From Pseudomonas grimontii (GTDB lineage Bacteria; Pseudomonadota; Gammaproteobacteria; Pseudomonadales; Pseudomonadaceae): a DNA stretch of 64,000 bases. The stretch is from assembly GCF_007858185.1 (NCBI RefSeq), contig NZ_VFES01000026.1:1-64000 (forward strand), given 5' to 3'. This document shows, piece after piece, positions 1 through 9,138 of this stretch (its first letter is position 1; each line of letters begins with the position of its first letter). The position numbers and the translations under genes were made by a program. Below the pieces are notes generated by a model. It ran no database searches. It was given only the letters and a program-made list of their open reading frames with translations, and was not told the DNA's origin.

Positions 1-63
1 GAGAACGAGGTCGGCAGCCTCGCGTTTGAATTCAGGGGAAAAGGTACGGCGTTGTTTGGTCAT
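1..63 (-). CDS. IS3-family transposase OrfA, N-terminal fragment (runs off the window)
   Basis: An ATG at 63 on the minus strand opens a frame reading MTKQRRTFSPEFKREAADL up to the window edge. This is the typical start of the helix-turn-helix OrfA of IS3-family elements, which binds the IS ends and is fused to OrfB by frameshifting to make the transposase. Only 21 codons are visible, so whether the gene is intact cannot be judged. It lies about 64 bp inside the IS end, the usual spacing. Confidence 0.7.
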   Translation of the reverse strand, partial: MTKQRRTFSPEFKREAADLVL

Positions 64-127
64 CTGACACCTCGTTCTGGCGAGCATTCTCGCCTAAATG
101 GGTGTCCGGTTTCATTAGACCACTACA
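1..127 (-). mobile_element. IS3-family insertion sequence, end fragment cut by the window edge
   Basis: Read on the minus strand from 127, the sequence starts TGTAGTGGTCTAATG, then GAAACCGGACACC. This looks like an IS3-family (IS51/IS150-like) terminal inverted repeat with the usual TG end. The orfA start follows at 63. The rest of the element lies left of the window. The end abuts rhs-derived sequence at 128, so the element appears to have inserted into an rhs remnant. Family assignment is from recognition of the end and of the OrfA N-terminus; no second end is visible. Confidence 0.75.
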
Positions 128-181
128 GATTCTGCTCTTCAATGTAGTAAGGCTCGCGCACCTCCTCCAGCGTGTTGCCCC
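128..181 (-). pseudogene. rhs core fragment left beside the IS element
   Basis: These 54 bp are identical to 1429-1482 inside the rhs gene and would encode the Rhs core segment GNTLEEVREPYYIEEQN on the minus strand. Similarity fades beyond 181; a few bases such as CCGATAAG at 187-194 still match with a one-base shift. The fragment is cut on the other side by the IS end at 127. It is best read as the remains of a second, displaced rhs copy downstream of the immunity gene, a common layout in rhs loci. Confidence 0.8.
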
Positions 182-224
182 TTTATCCGATAAGAGTATT
201 TCATCGATCTAATCGCCTACCGGA

Positions 225-836
225 TCAAGCTTGTTTTTTATAGGGGTTAAATAAACGGTTCACAATGTAAAAGCCTAGTCCATTATCTCCTTTGAATTTA
301 TTTTGGATCATGGAGTCGGCTAGCTCCTGGGAAATCAAAAGGTCTCCCGAATCATACTCGCGAGCTATTGCACGCATTCCGACGGCATTGTCATGAAGCC
401 AAATTTCGTTGAAGTAGAGTATTGACCCTTCCTCAGATAACTCTGCTACTGACTTGCTGTGATCAATTGCTCTTATCGCTTCAACTGCATTCATAATGTA
501 ATAAATTTCGCCGATGTCCTCTCCGTCGGCGGTAATACTCTTCGGCGTCAACAGTTCGACGTCCAGACCTGCGCTCTGGACAAGGAAGTCCGCCAGTCGG
601 GGGCTTACCAACGGGATGTCGCCCAACAACCATAAGCAATCATAATCTAGGACTTTTCTCTTCGAACATGAGAAAAACACTTCGGGTTTATCCATGCCGG
701 CTGGATAAGGTTTGCCGACCAGCAGAGATAAATAATCAAAATTCGAGCCCACAGTTTCATATGATCCATGTTCGGCTGCATATGAACCAATCAGTTTTTC
801 GTTGTAATAGATAGGTGCTTTCCAACTCAAGATCAC
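225..836 (-). CDS. Putative immunity protein for the Rhs toxin (Imm11/DUF1629-like)
   Basis: A 203-residue soluble protein with no signal peptide or membrane segment. It starts at a GTG at 836 behind GGAG, and that ribosome site overlaps the rhs stop codon (TAG then GAG), so the two genes are tightly coupled. Position directly after the toxin end of rhs is the main evidence that it neutralises that toxin in the cytoplasm. The layout of a central segment beginning SPRLADFL followed by ELLTPKSI resembles Imm11/DUF1629 proteins, but this family call is tentative. Its composition is clearly more AT-rich than the rhs core, as expected for an exchangeable toxin-immunity cassette. Confidence 0.6.
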   Translation of the reverse strand: MILSWKAPIYYNEKLIGSYAAEHGSYETVGSNFDYLSLLVGKPYPAGMDKPEVFFSCSKRKVLDYDCLWLLGDIPLVSPRLADFLVQSAGLDVELLTPKSITADGEDIGEIYYIMNAVEAIRAIDHSKSVAELSEEGSILYFNEIWLHDNAVGMRAIAREYDSGDLLISQELADSMIQNKFKGDNGLGFYIVNRLFNPYKKQA

Positions 837-847
837 TTCCGATTCTC

Positions 848-3800
848 CTAATTATAATGAGCACCAAAGCGTGCAATTTTATTTAGCTGTCTTTCGCCTG
901 AGCGTAGCAATTGGCGTTCATTGAGCACTATTTTTTCCAGGGCAGTGCGGTATTGGGCCTGACTCCAACCGTTTTGTTTGCCAAATTTCTCCACCTGGTC
1001 CATTTTACTTCCAAGACTCTGGTTGACTCTGCCCGCATGGCGACCTTGATGGATTGATCGTCGCCCGTCAGCAACAGCTTGGGTTTTATTAGGCAGGAAT
1101 ATTTTGTTTTGTCTGCTTTGCAAGTCAAATCCCGCCAGTTTGAGCAACGGATGATTTTTCGTGCTGCCGTGTTTATCACTCAGTATATGGTGGTCTTGGT
1201 ATCCCTGTTTTTTCAAATGGTTGATACGTCGGTTTATCGACGAAGTACAACTCCATCCCAGCGGATCTATCCAGCCGTATGGATTAGTTGCGTACAGGTA
1301 TAGATTAACTCCCCCCGCCAACCCAACCGGATCCGGCGTCGTAAACCGCCCCGCATCCGGGTCATAAAACCTGAATGTATTGAAGTGCAGCCCCGTTTCC
1401 CGATCCAGATACTGCCCCTGAAACCGCAGATTCTGCTCTTCAATGTAGTAAGGCTCGCGCACCTCCTCCAGCGTGTTGCCCCACACCCGATAAGTCGCGC
1501 GCCACACGTTGCGCCCGTCGGCTTCCGTCAGCTGTTCCGGCAGCCCGTTCAGGTCGTTGTGGTAATAGCGCACGCGCTGGTGTTCGCCCTTTCCGTCGAC
1601 TCGGGCAAGCGGCGCGTAGCCGTCGTCTTCATAGAGGTAGAGGCTGGTCTGGCTATGCCGATGTTCCTGCAACAGGCGCAGGCCGTCCCAGTCGAAGCGG
1701 GTTTCGCTCTGCGGATAAGCGTGACTGTCGTATTCGACTTTACTGATGCGTCGGCCGAGTGGGTCATAGCGCATTTTTACCCGCGTTTCTCGCCCGTTTT
1801 TCTGGCTATGCACTTCGATCAGACGGTGTTCGGCGTCGTAGACGAAGCGTTGCAAGCCTCGGAGGGTGCTACGTTTTTCGATCAGCCGACCAAACCCGTC
1901 GTAGCGGTAGCGCTTGTCCTGATAGGTCAGCAACTGGTTGTGCCTCACTAATCCGGCGCCAGCCTGGGGCCCATCCAGCAAATTGGCGGCAGCATCGTAG
2001 GCGAAGGTTTCCTGCTGACCTTGCGTGTTGTCCTGGGTAGCGATAATTCGACCGGTCGCGTCGTAGTGCAGCAGTTGGCGTCGGCCGTCTTCCAGGCGGC
2101 CGATCAGGTTGTCGGCCGGGTCGTATTCGAAGGTTTTTTGTTGGGAGGGCGGCAGCTGCCGGGGTTGGCCTGTTGGGCTACGTTTACGCGAGCGTAATCG
2201 GCCGCAGCGGTCGAACTCGCTGCGGGTGGTGATCTGCCCTTGGGTGCGCAGCACTTCGCGGTGCAGGCGGTCGCGTTCGAAGTCGCTGATGACGTGGCCG
2301 TCGAGGTTGAGCTGGTGCAGGTGGCCGCTGCCGTAGTACAGGCGATTGAGCCAGCGACCGTCGGGCAGTTGCGTCTGGATCAGGTTGCCGAGTTCGTCGT
2401 AGTGGTGGTTCAGGCTGCCCGCAGCGCTGTGTTCGGTGAGCAGTTGGCCAAGTGGATCGTAGACGAAGGCCAAGGTCTGGGTGGTCTGGTCGTTGCCGGT
2501 GAAGGTGACGCTGGTGAGTTGGTCCAGGGGGTCGTAGGTGTAGTCGGTGCGACCATCATCGGTCACTTTCGCCCGCAAGCGCCCGGCTGCATCGCGCTCC
2601 AGGCGATGCACGATAGAAGAGCCCTCGTTCACGGGCACGTATTCGATCGCTGCCAGGTTATCCCGCGCATCGTAGGCATAGCGCCGCGCGCTGCCATCGA
2701 GGCCTTGCTGTTGGGTGAGTCGGTCGCCCTGGTCCCAGGCGAAGCGGTAGCGCTCGCCGTTTTCATTGGTCAGGGTTTGCAGGCGGCCGTAGGCGTCGTG
2801 ACGGAATTCGATCTGTCGGCCTTGGGCATCGACGCGCTGTCGGACCTGCCCACGGCGGTCGTATTGGTAGCGGGTGATCTGGCCGGCTGCATCGGTGTAG
2901 GCGATCAACTGGCCGCAGGTGTCGCGCAGATAATGCTCGATATGCCCATACGGCCTTTCGGTTTGCAGCAGGCGGCCCTGGCTGTCGTGTTGATAGCGCT
3001 GCCGCTCACCCGCAGCATCGATCACGACGTGCAAGTGGCCCCGACGGTCGTACTCGAAGCGTGTGGGATAGCCCGAACAATCGACGTACTCAATCAACTG
3101 CCCGGCTTCATTCCAACGCTGGCGGCTATTTTTTCCGGTGGTGTCGGTGATTTCGACTACCTGGGCAAACGCATCATGACGGTAGCGGGTGACCTGCCCC
3201 AGCGGATCGGTTTCGCTGACACAGTTGCCACGCGGGTCGTACTGATACTGCCAGGCTTGGCCGGCGGCATCGGTCTCCACCAAAGGCAGCGACCAATGCT
3301 CCAGCCACACCGTGGATTCAGCGCGCCCCAACGGATCTTGCGTCTCGCACAGATTGCCGGAGGCGTCGTAACCGAACTTCCATTGACCGTCCTGGGGGTC
3401 GGTGGCACCGAGCAACTGGCGCTCGTCATTCCATTCAAACTGCCAGGTTTGACCGAGGCTGTCGGTATACGCGGTGATCTGGTACTGAGCGTTCCAATGG
3501 CGGGTGCTGACCCGTTGCAAGCCATCGGTAATCCGCGTGGTTCCGGCGTGTAGGTCATAGTCGAACTGGTAGTCGTCGCCCTCGTCGGTCCAGTGTCGGA
3601 CCACGCGCCATTCGCGGTCGTCCACACAGCCCCATTGGTAAAAACAACGTAGCCCGGTGGGCCGTTGGTGTTCGACCATGCGCTGGCCGTTGTCATAGGC
3701 GAAACGGCGATGTACATGCCCGGCAGCGTCGCGAACTTCAGCCAGGTTGCCATCAGCGTCATAGCCATAGCTGGCAAGGATTTCGCGACTGTGGTCGGTG

Positions 3801-5206
3801 TACAAGCGATCAATCTGCTCGACCCGGCCTGACCATTGCTGGCTGTAGCCCAGTTCGATTCGCACATCGTTGAAGGGATCGCGTAACTGGCTCAGGCGGC
3901 CTTGGGCGTCATAGTCAAGCAAGAGGCGGTTGTCATTGCGATCCCCCAACTGACTCAGGCGCAGGTGCGACGAATTGCCTGGCGTTGGTTCGAACAACCG
4001 ATAGCGCCCGTCGACACTTTCAATCAGCAACTGGCCGTTGCTATGGCGCCGCACGCTCAACCCCTCTCCGGCGCTGAACACCGCACCACCCAGCGGGATC
4101 ACGCCCATGTCGATCTGGCGAGCCTGCTCATCGGTGTAGACCAGTCGTTCACCCCCTTCGGGATGCACGCCAATGTCGACGCGGGCTTCATAAACCACGC
4201 TCCAACTGGCGCCGAACAGACCGTCACGACGTTCATCTCGACTGCAGTAATAGCGCTGCCACTCGATCGGCAGCAGTCCTGGCAAAGCGAAGTCCAGGTC
4301 GTCTTCACCGTCGAGGATCTTCGCGCCCGTGGCGCTGTGCACCGGGTTGGGCGAACCCGCGACCGCAGCGGTCATCGCATTACTTACCTGGCTGCTGCCC
4401 CACGACACCAGCCCGCCCACCGCCATGCACGGCAACTTGCTGAAGAACTTCGCGCCCCCGCCGCGCAACGTCAGCAACGCCGTCACCGCCAACCCCACGC
4501 CCGGCGTCTTGCCGCTGCGAATCTCACGCACCACCACGGGCGCGCCACCGATGATCACATTCGGCGAAATCTGTACATTTGCGACCTTGGCTTCGCAGGT
4601 GCTCCGGTCTCCACTGCGCACGGCGGGCTGGCCGTTGATGAACACCGTGCTGGAACCTTCGGCCAGGAACTGTTCCGGCATTGGCGGGTGTTTATTGCAG
4701 TCGACTTTATCGGCCGGACAAGGCACGGCGCCTGCCACTGAGGCAGCCACCGTAGGGCGCCATAACTGAGAGAAAAAGCCTTCGGCGATATCCAGATAAG
4801 ACGGCTCCCCCCCTGGGGCCGCGATGACATCCGAAAGTTTGCCGGCCGCCCGCGCGGCGGGTTTAGCGTTGATGAAGACGTTGGGCGAGCCGCTGCTGAT
4901 GAATGCGTCGATGACCGGAGGGAAAAAAGCATTGGCAAAAGACTCACATAATCGTGAGAGGCCTTTATCCGCGCCGGTCTGGCTCATGCCGACGCCGACC
5001 ACCACACCCACGACGGCGCCCAGTACAACGCAGCCGAGGCCGCCCGTTGTCACGGTGAAGCCCGCTGCGGCAACAACAGCGGCTGTCGCCAAGGCCGTCA
5101 CGGCTACGTTGGCGGCAATCTCCAGGACGCCGCCTAACACGTCGGCGAGCATTGAACTGTGCACAAGCGCATCACCCTCGCGGGCGGCCCACAGCGTGTC
5201 AGTCAT
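848..5206 (-). CDS. Rhs polymorphic toxin with PAAR-like N-terminus and AHH nuclease C-terminus
   Basis: A 1452-residue protein. Residues about 25-75 form hydrophobic helices, followed by PAAR-like segments with SPNVFINAKPAARA near 107 and STVFINGQPAVRSGD further on, which suggests loading on a type VI secretion spike. The middle carries many YD/RHS repeats (YDxxGNL, YDPLGQL and similar) that build the toxin-encapsulating shell. The core closes with YLYATNPYGWIDPLGW. The last 134 residues (coordinates 851-1252) are the variable toxin. They contain DHHILSDKH and SIHQGRHAGR, the pattern of AHH nucleases of the HNH/EndoVII superfamily, so DNA or RNA cleavage in rival cells is inferred. No vgrG or eagR chaperone gene is adjacent, so this is an orphan rhs locus. 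Confidence 0.9.
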   Translation of the reverse strand: MTDTLWAAREGDALVHSSMLADVLGGVLEIAANVAVTALATAAVVAAAGFTVTTGGLGCVVLGAVVGVVVGVGMSQTGADKGLSRLCESFANAFFPPVIDAFISSGSPNVFINAKPAARAAGKLSDVIAAPGGEPSYLDIAEGFFSQLWRPTVAASVAGAVPCPADKVDCNKHPPMPEQFLAEGSSTVFINGQPAVRSGDRSTCEAKVANVQISPNVIIGGAPVVVREIRSGKTPGVGLAVTALLTLRGGGAKFFSKLPCMAVGGLVSWGSSQVSNAMTAAVAGSPNPVHSATGAKILDGEDDLDFALPGLLPIEWQRYYCSRDERRDGLFGASWSVVYEARVDIGVHPEGGERLVYTDEQARQIDMGVIPLGGAVFSAGEGLSVRRHSNGQLLIESVDGRYRLFEPTPGNSSHLRLSQLGDRNDNRLLLDYDAQGRLSQLRDPFNDVRIELGYSQQWSGRVEQIDRLYTDHSREILASYGYDADGNLAEVRDAAGHVHRRFAYDNGQRMVEHQRPTGLRCFYQWGCVDDREWRVVRHWTDEGDDYQFDYDLHAGTTRITDGLQRVSTRHWNAQYQITAYTDSLGQTWQFEWNDERQLLGATDPQDGQWKFGYDASGNLCETQDPLGRAESTVWLEHWSLPLVETDAAGQAWQYQYDPRGNCVSETDPLGQVTRYRHDAFAQVVEITDTTGKNSRQRWNEAGQLIEYVDCSGYPTRFEYDRRGHLHVVIDAAGERQRYQHDSQGRLLQTERPYGHIEHYLRDTCGQLIAYTDAAGQITRYQYDRRGQVRQRVDAQGRQIEFRHDAYGRLQTLTNENGERYRFAWDQGDRLTQQQGLDGSARRYAYDARDNLAAIEYVPVNEGSSIVHRLERDAAGRLRAKVTDDGRTDYTYDPLDQLTSVTFTGNDQTTQTLAFVYDPLGQLLTEHSAAGSLNHHYDELGNLIQTQLPDGRWLNRLYYGSGHLHQLNLDGHVISDFERDRLHREVLRTQGQITTRSEFDRCGRLRSRKRSPTGQPRQLPPSQQKTFEYDPADNLIGRLEDGRRQLLHYDATGRIIATQDNTQGQQETFAYDAAANLLDGPQAGAGLVRHNQLLTYQDKRYRYDGFGRLIEKRSTLRGLQRFVYDAEHRLIEVHSQKNGRETRVKMRYDPLGRRISKVEYDSHAYPQSETRFDWDGLRLLQEHRHSQTSLYLYEDDGYAPLARVDGKGEHQRVRYYHNDLNGLPEQLTEADGRNVWRATYRVWGNTLEEVREPYYIEEQNLRFQGQYLDRETGLHFNTFRFYDPDAGRFTTPDPVGLAGGVNLYLYATNPYGWIDPLGWSCTSSINRRINHLKKQGYQDHHILSDKHGSTKNHPLLKLAGFDLQSRQNKIFLPNKTQAVADGRRSIHQGRHAGRVNQSLGSKMDQVEKFGKQNGWSQAQYRTALEKIVLNERQLLRSGERQLNKIARFGAHYN

Positions 5207-5491
5207 GCGTAACGATCCGTGTCTGAAAAGACCAGGATCAAATCACGCGATTGTGTCCTTGCTCAGGTGAGACTTTCCGAGAAAATCGTAGGAAAGCTCC
5301 TGAGACGCCACATTCAGATGCAATTAATGAATAATTAATATGAAAATAATCAATTATTTTAATAATTAACATATAACCAAAAAGACCTTCACAATAGGTT
5401 TTTATGGGAATAACGTGAACTCCTCTCACCGACCCCTTCTCCAGGCGGAGGTAGCCGAACCCTTTATCGATCTGCCTGGAGCCTGCATCCC
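5207..5491. other. AT-rich intergenic region between rhs and the sulfonate-type operon
   Basis: A 285-bp divergent gap. Bases about 5315-5410 are strikingly AT-rich (runs such as ATTAATGAATAATTAATATG), unlike the rest of the window, and may hold promoters for rhs and be a target of H-NS-like (MvaT) silencing. No gene, REP or clear operator is visible. GGAG lies just upstream of the 5492 start. Confidence 0.4.
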
Positions 5492-6466
5492 ATGGTCTTT
5501 TCCACTCCGTTCAAACACCTGCTCCTGGCCACCTCCCTGGCCCTTGGCCTGGCCACCAGCGCCCACGCCGCCGACCTGCAACCGCTGCGGGTGGCCAATC
5601 AGAAATCGACGATCAAGACGCTGCTGGAAGTCTCCGGTGAAAGTAAAAACGTGCCCTATGAAATCCAGTGGTCGGAGTTCCCGTCCGCCTCGCCCCTGGG
5701 CGAAGCCTTGAATGCCGGGGCCGTGGATATTGGCGCGCTGGGCGATGCGCCCTACGTGTTTGCCCTCGGCGCGGGCGCCTCGCTCAAGGTGGTCAGCATC
5801 ATTCACGCCGAAGGGCGTAACACCACCGCCCTGCTGGTGCCCAAGGATTCGCCGATCAAGACGGTGGCCGACCTCAAGGGCAAGAAAATCGCCACCGGGC
5901 GTGGGTCCATCGGGCACTACCTGGCGATCAAGGCCCTGGCCACGGCCGGCCTGACCACAAAGGATGTGCAGTTCATTTTCCTGCTGCCCAGCGAGTCGCG
6001 CCTGGTACTGGATAACGGCACCGTCGACGCCTGGTCGACCTGGGACCCCTACACCACCGTGGTCACCTCCCAAAGCCAAGCGCGGATCGTGGCCAGCGGC
6101 AACACGTTGTTGAGCAACCACCTGTACCTCGCCGCCACCCGCCAGGCCATCGCCGACAAGCGTACGCAGCTGGACGACTTTGTCGCCCGCGTCGACCGCG
6201 CCTACGCCTGGGCCAATACGCACCCCAACGAGTACGCCGCCGCCCAGACCAAAATCACCGGGCTGCCGCTGGCCGTACATGTGGCTGTGGCCAAGGAGAC
6301 CCACCTGAGCCCGGTGCTGATTGACGACAGTGTGATCAGTGGCCTGCAAGCCACCGCCGACACCTACCAACAAGAAGGCCTGCTGCCCCGCCACATCGAC
6401 GTGTCCCAGGGCTTCGACAAGAGTTTTAACGCCAAGCGTGCCCCCCTCAACCAAGCATCGCGCTAA
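5492..6466 (+). CDS. Aliphatic sulfonate-type ABC transporter substrate-binding protein (SsuA-like)
   Basis: A 324-residue protein with a clear secretory signal peptide (LLLATSLALGLATSAHA, cleavage about residue 27), so it is periplasmic. The mature part follows the SsuA/NMT1 fold with GAVDIGALGDAPYVFALGAG and STWDPYTTVV. It should bind an organosulfur or taurine-like compound. It leads an operon with a flavin monooxygenase, an acyl-CoA-dehydrogenase-like protein and a 2-hydroxyacid dehydrogenase, which fits desulfurisation of an organic sulfur source. No permease or ATPase gene lies in the operon, so it must use transporter parts encoded elsewhere. The start is supported by GGAG 10 bp upstream. 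Confidence 0.85.
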   Translation: MVFSTPFKHLLLATSLALGLATSAHAADLQPLRVANQKSTIKTLLEVSGESKNVPYEIQWSEFPSASPLGEALNAGAVDIGALGDAPYVFALGAGASLKVVSIIHAEGRNTTALLVPKDSPIKTVADLKGKKIATGRGSIGHYLAIKALATAGLTTKDVQFIFLLPSESRLVLDNGTVDAWSTWDPYTTVVTSQSQARIVASGNTLLSNHLYLAATRQAIADKRTQLDDFVARVDRAYAWANTHPNEYAAAQTKITGLPLAVHVAVAKETHLSPVLIDDSVISGLQATADTYQQEGLLPRHIDVSQGFDKSFNAKRAPLNQASR

Positions 6467-6476
6467 GGAGCAGAAC

Positions 6477-7832
6477 ATGAGCAAGCCACATCAATCGAAG
6501 CCACGCCATTTGAAACTGGGAGCGATGGTCCATGGCGTCGGCCACGGCTGGGGCGAATGGCGCCATCCGCAGGCGCAACCCGACGCCAGTACGAATTTCG
6601 GCTTCTACAAGCAACAGACCGAACTCGCCGAAGCGGCCAAGTTCGACTTCGTGTTCATCGCCGACAGCCTGCACATCCACGCCAAGTCCAGCCCGCATTA
6701 CCTCAACCGCTTCGAGCCGCTGACCATCCTCTCGGCCCTGGCCGCGCTGACCACACACATCGGCCTGGTGGCCACCGTGACCGTCAGCTACACCGAGCCC
6801 TACCAGGTGGCGCGCCAGTTCGCGTCCCTGGACCATATCAGCGGCGGTCGCGCCGGCTGGAACGTGGTGACCTCGTGGCTCAGCGGCACCGCCGACAACT
6901 TCGGTAAAGCCGAACACCCACCCCACGCCGTGCGCTACCGCATCGCCAAGGAGCACCTGAACACGGTCAAAGGCCTGTGGGATTCCTGGGAAGACGACGC
7001 CTTTGCCTACAACAAGCAAAGCGGCGAATTCTTTACCCCGGGCAAGCTGCACGCGTTGAACCACAAGGGCGAGTTTTTCTCGGTCAAAGGCCCGCTGAAC
7101 ATTGCGCGCTCGCGCCAGGGCCAACCGGTGATTTTCCAGGCGGGCACCTCCGAGGACGGGCGTAACTTTGCGGCGCAGAACTCGGACGCCATCTTCGTGC
7201 ATGTGGAAAGCATCGAAGAAGGCCTGGCCTACACCCAGGACCTCAAACGCCGCGCCAAAGGCTTTGGCCGCGACGCCGACAGCCTGTCGATCCTGCCGGG
7301 CATCCGCCCGATTGTCGGCCGCGACGAGGCCGAAGTGGAAAGCCGCTACCAGCAGGCCGTGGAGCTGGTCACCGTGGAAGATGCCATCGTCGCCCTCGGC
7401 CGCCCGTTCAACGACCACGACTTCAGCCAGTACCCGCTGGACGCGCCCTTCCCGGAACTCGGCGACCTGGGCGCCAACAGCCAGAAAGGCGGCTCCGACC
7501 GCATCAAGCAACTGGCCAAGGACGAAGGCCTGACCCTGCGTGAAGTGGCGCTGCGCTTCTCGCGGCCCAAGCGTGATTTTGTCGGCACCCCGGAGCAAGT
7601 CGCCGATGCGATCCAGACCTGGTTCGAGCGCGGCGCCAGCGATGGTTTCATCATCAACTCGGTGCTGCCGGACGGCTTGCAGTACTTCACCGAACTGGTG
7701 GTGCCGGTGCTGCAACAGCGGGGCCTGTTCCGTAGCGAATACACGGGCCACACCCTGCGCGACAACCTCGGCCTGGACGTGCCGGCCAACCGTTACAGCG
7801 TGATCGAAGCCCGCGAAAAGGCCCTGGCCTGA
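6477..7832 (+). CDS. FMN-dependent monooxygenase of the NtaA/SnaA/DszA family
   Basis: A 451-residue bacterial-luciferase-like protein starting at ATG 6477 behind AAGGAG, 10 bp after the binding-protein gene. The order HLKLGAMVHGVGHGWGEWRH, then DFVFIADSLHI, LVATVTVSYTEPYQVARQFA and RAGWNVVTSWL is typical of the NtaA/SnaA/DszA branch. These enzymes use reduced FMN from a separate flavin reductase and O2 to attack organosulfur or aminopolycarboxylate compounds. The neighbouring SsuA-like protein points to a sulfur compound. No flavin reductase gene is nearby. The exact substrate cannot be read from sequence. Confidence 0.88.
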   Translation: MSKPHQSKPRHLKLGAMVHGVGHGWGEWRHPQAQPDASTNFGFYKQQTELAEAAKFDFVFIADSLHIHAKSSPHYLNRFEPLTILSALAALTTHIGLVATVTVSYTEPYQVARQFASLDHISGGRAGWNVVTSWLSGTADNFGKAEHPPHAVRYRIAKEHLNTVKGLWDSWEDDAFAYNKQSGEFFTPGKLHALNHKGEFFSVKGPLNIARSRQGQPVIFQAGTSEDGRNFAAQNSDAIFVHVESIEEGLAYTQDLKRRAKGFGRDADSLSILPGIRPIVGRDEAEVESRYQQAVELVTVEDAIVALGRPFNDHDFSQYPLDAPFPELGDLGANSQKGGSDRIKQLAKDEGLTLREVALRFSRPKRDFVGTPEQVADAIQTWFERGASDGFIINSVLPDGLQYFTELVVPVLQQRGLFRSEYTGHTLRDNLGLDVPANRYSVIEAREKALA

Positions 7833-7844
7833 ACACTATCCCCG

Positions 7845-7947
7845 GTGGGAGGGGGCTTGCTCCCGATTGCGGTAGGCCTGTCACAGATGGATTGACTGAC
7901 ACACCGCAATCGGGAGCAAGTCGAATCGTCGCACCGCCCCTCCCACA
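7845..7947. repeat. REP doublet, with a 16-nt variant insertion in one arm
   Basis: Two inverted REP arms (GTGGGAGGGGGCTTGCTCCCGAT and its complement) flank a short spacer. In the right arm the core is interrupted, on the minus strand, by CGGTGCGACGATTCGA between GTGGGAGGGG and CTTGC. The same interruption occurs at 33511-33531. Such REP pairs are non-autonomous palindromes mobilised by REP-associated tyrosine transposases and may protect transcript ends. Confidence 0.85.
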
Positions 7948-7968
7948 TTTTTGACCGAGCACATACTG

Positions 7969-9138
7969 ATGACTCAATCGTCTCTACGCACTGTGAACGT
8001 TGTCGATTTCGATGCCCTGCTCGAATACTTGAGCACCGAGCTGGCCGGCACCGCGCACCTGTATGACGAGAGCGGCGCCTTCCCCCACGCCAACTTCCAG
8101 CGGCTGCATGACCACGGCCTGGTCGCCCTCACCGTGCCCAAAGCCCTCGGTGGCGGCGGTGCCAGCCTGCCGCAGGCGCGCAAGGCGATCAGTGCAATTG
8201 CCAAGGGCGAACCGTCTACCGCACTGATCCTGGTGATGCAATACCTGCAACATACCCGCCTGCAAGACAGCAAGACCTGGCCGCCCCATCTGCGTACACA
8301 AGTGGCCGAGGACGCGGTGCGCAACGGCGCATTGATCAACGCCCTGCGCGTCGAACCCGACCTCGGCACCCCGGCCCGTGGCGGGCTGCCGGCGACCACC
8401 GCCGTGCGCACCGCTGAGGGTTGGCGCATCAGCGGGCGCAAGATCTACTCCACCGGCAGCCATGGCCTGAGCTGGTTCAGCGTATGGGCGCGCAGCGATG
8501 ACACCGACCCGCTGGTGGGCGCCTGGCTGGTGCCCAAGGACAGCCCCGGCGTGAGCATCATCGACACCTGGGACCACCTCGGCATGCGCGCTACCTGCAG
8601 CCATGAAGTGCTGCTCGACAACGTACTGGTGCCGCTGGACCACGCCGTCAGCGTCAGCCCCTGGAGCGCGCCGCAACCGGAGCTGGATGCCGACGGGTTC
8701 CTGTGGATGTCGGTGCTGCTGTCCTCGGTGTATGACGCCGTGGCCCAGGCCGCGCGGGACTGGTTGGTGAACTGGCTGGAAGAACGCCAGCCGTCCAACC
8801 TCGGTGCGGCGTTGTCGACATTGCCGCGTTTCCAGGAAACCGTCGGGCATATCGACACGCTGCTGTTCGCCAACCGCAGCCTGCTCGACGCCGCCGCCGA
8901 CGGCCACACCCCGGCCGCCAACGCCGCGCAGTTGAAGTACCTGGTCACCCACAACGCGATCCGCGCCGTGGAACTGGCCATCGAGGCCTCCGGCAACCCC
9001 GGTCTGTCACGCCATAGCCCGCTGCAACGCCACTACCGCGATGTGCTGTGCAGTCGCGTGCATACCCCGCAGAACGATGCGGTGCTGCAAGGTGTCGGTA
9101 AAGCCGTGTTCGCCCAACGCCAGAAGGAACGCACATGA
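7969..9138 (+). CDS. Acyl-CoA dehydrogenase-like flavoprotein (DszC/SfnC-type)
   Basis: A 389-residue protein with the acyl-CoA dehydrogenase fold: an N-terminal helical domain (GLVALTVPKALGGGGASL), a middle beta domain (GWRISGRKIYSTGSHGLSW, then HLGMRATCSHEVLLDNV) and a C-terminal helical domain. In sulfur gene clusters such proteins are often monooxygenases (DszC, SfnC) rather than true dehydrogenases, and that is the likely role here. The start is taken as ATG 7969; an in-frame TTG at 7951 is possible but unsupported. It overlaps the next gene by ATGA. A REP doublet separates it from the monooxygenase gene. Confidence 0.82.
   Translation: MTQSSLRTVNVVDFDALLEYLSTELAGTAHLYDESGAFPHANFQRLHDHGLVALTVPKALGGGGASLPQARKAISAIAKGEPSTALILVMQYLQHTRLQDSKTWPPHLRTQVAEDAVRNGALINALRVEPDLGTPARGGLPATTAVRTAEGWRISGRKIYSTGSHGLSWFSVWARSDDTDPLVGAWLVPKDSPGVSIIDTWDHLGMRATCSHEVLLDNVLVPLDHAVSVSPWSAPQPELDADGFLWMSVLLSSVYDAVAQAARDWLVNWLEERQPSNLGAALSTLPRFQETVGHIDTLLFANRSLLDAAADGHTPAANAAQLKYLVTHNAIRAVELAIEASGNPGLSRHSPLQRHYRDVLCSRVHTPQNDAVLQGVGKAVFAQRQKERT

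Noticed and set aside
5238..5429. A 63-codon frame upstream of rhs on the minus strand.
   Set aside because: Lies in the AT-rich promoter region, no ribosome site, no recognisable family.
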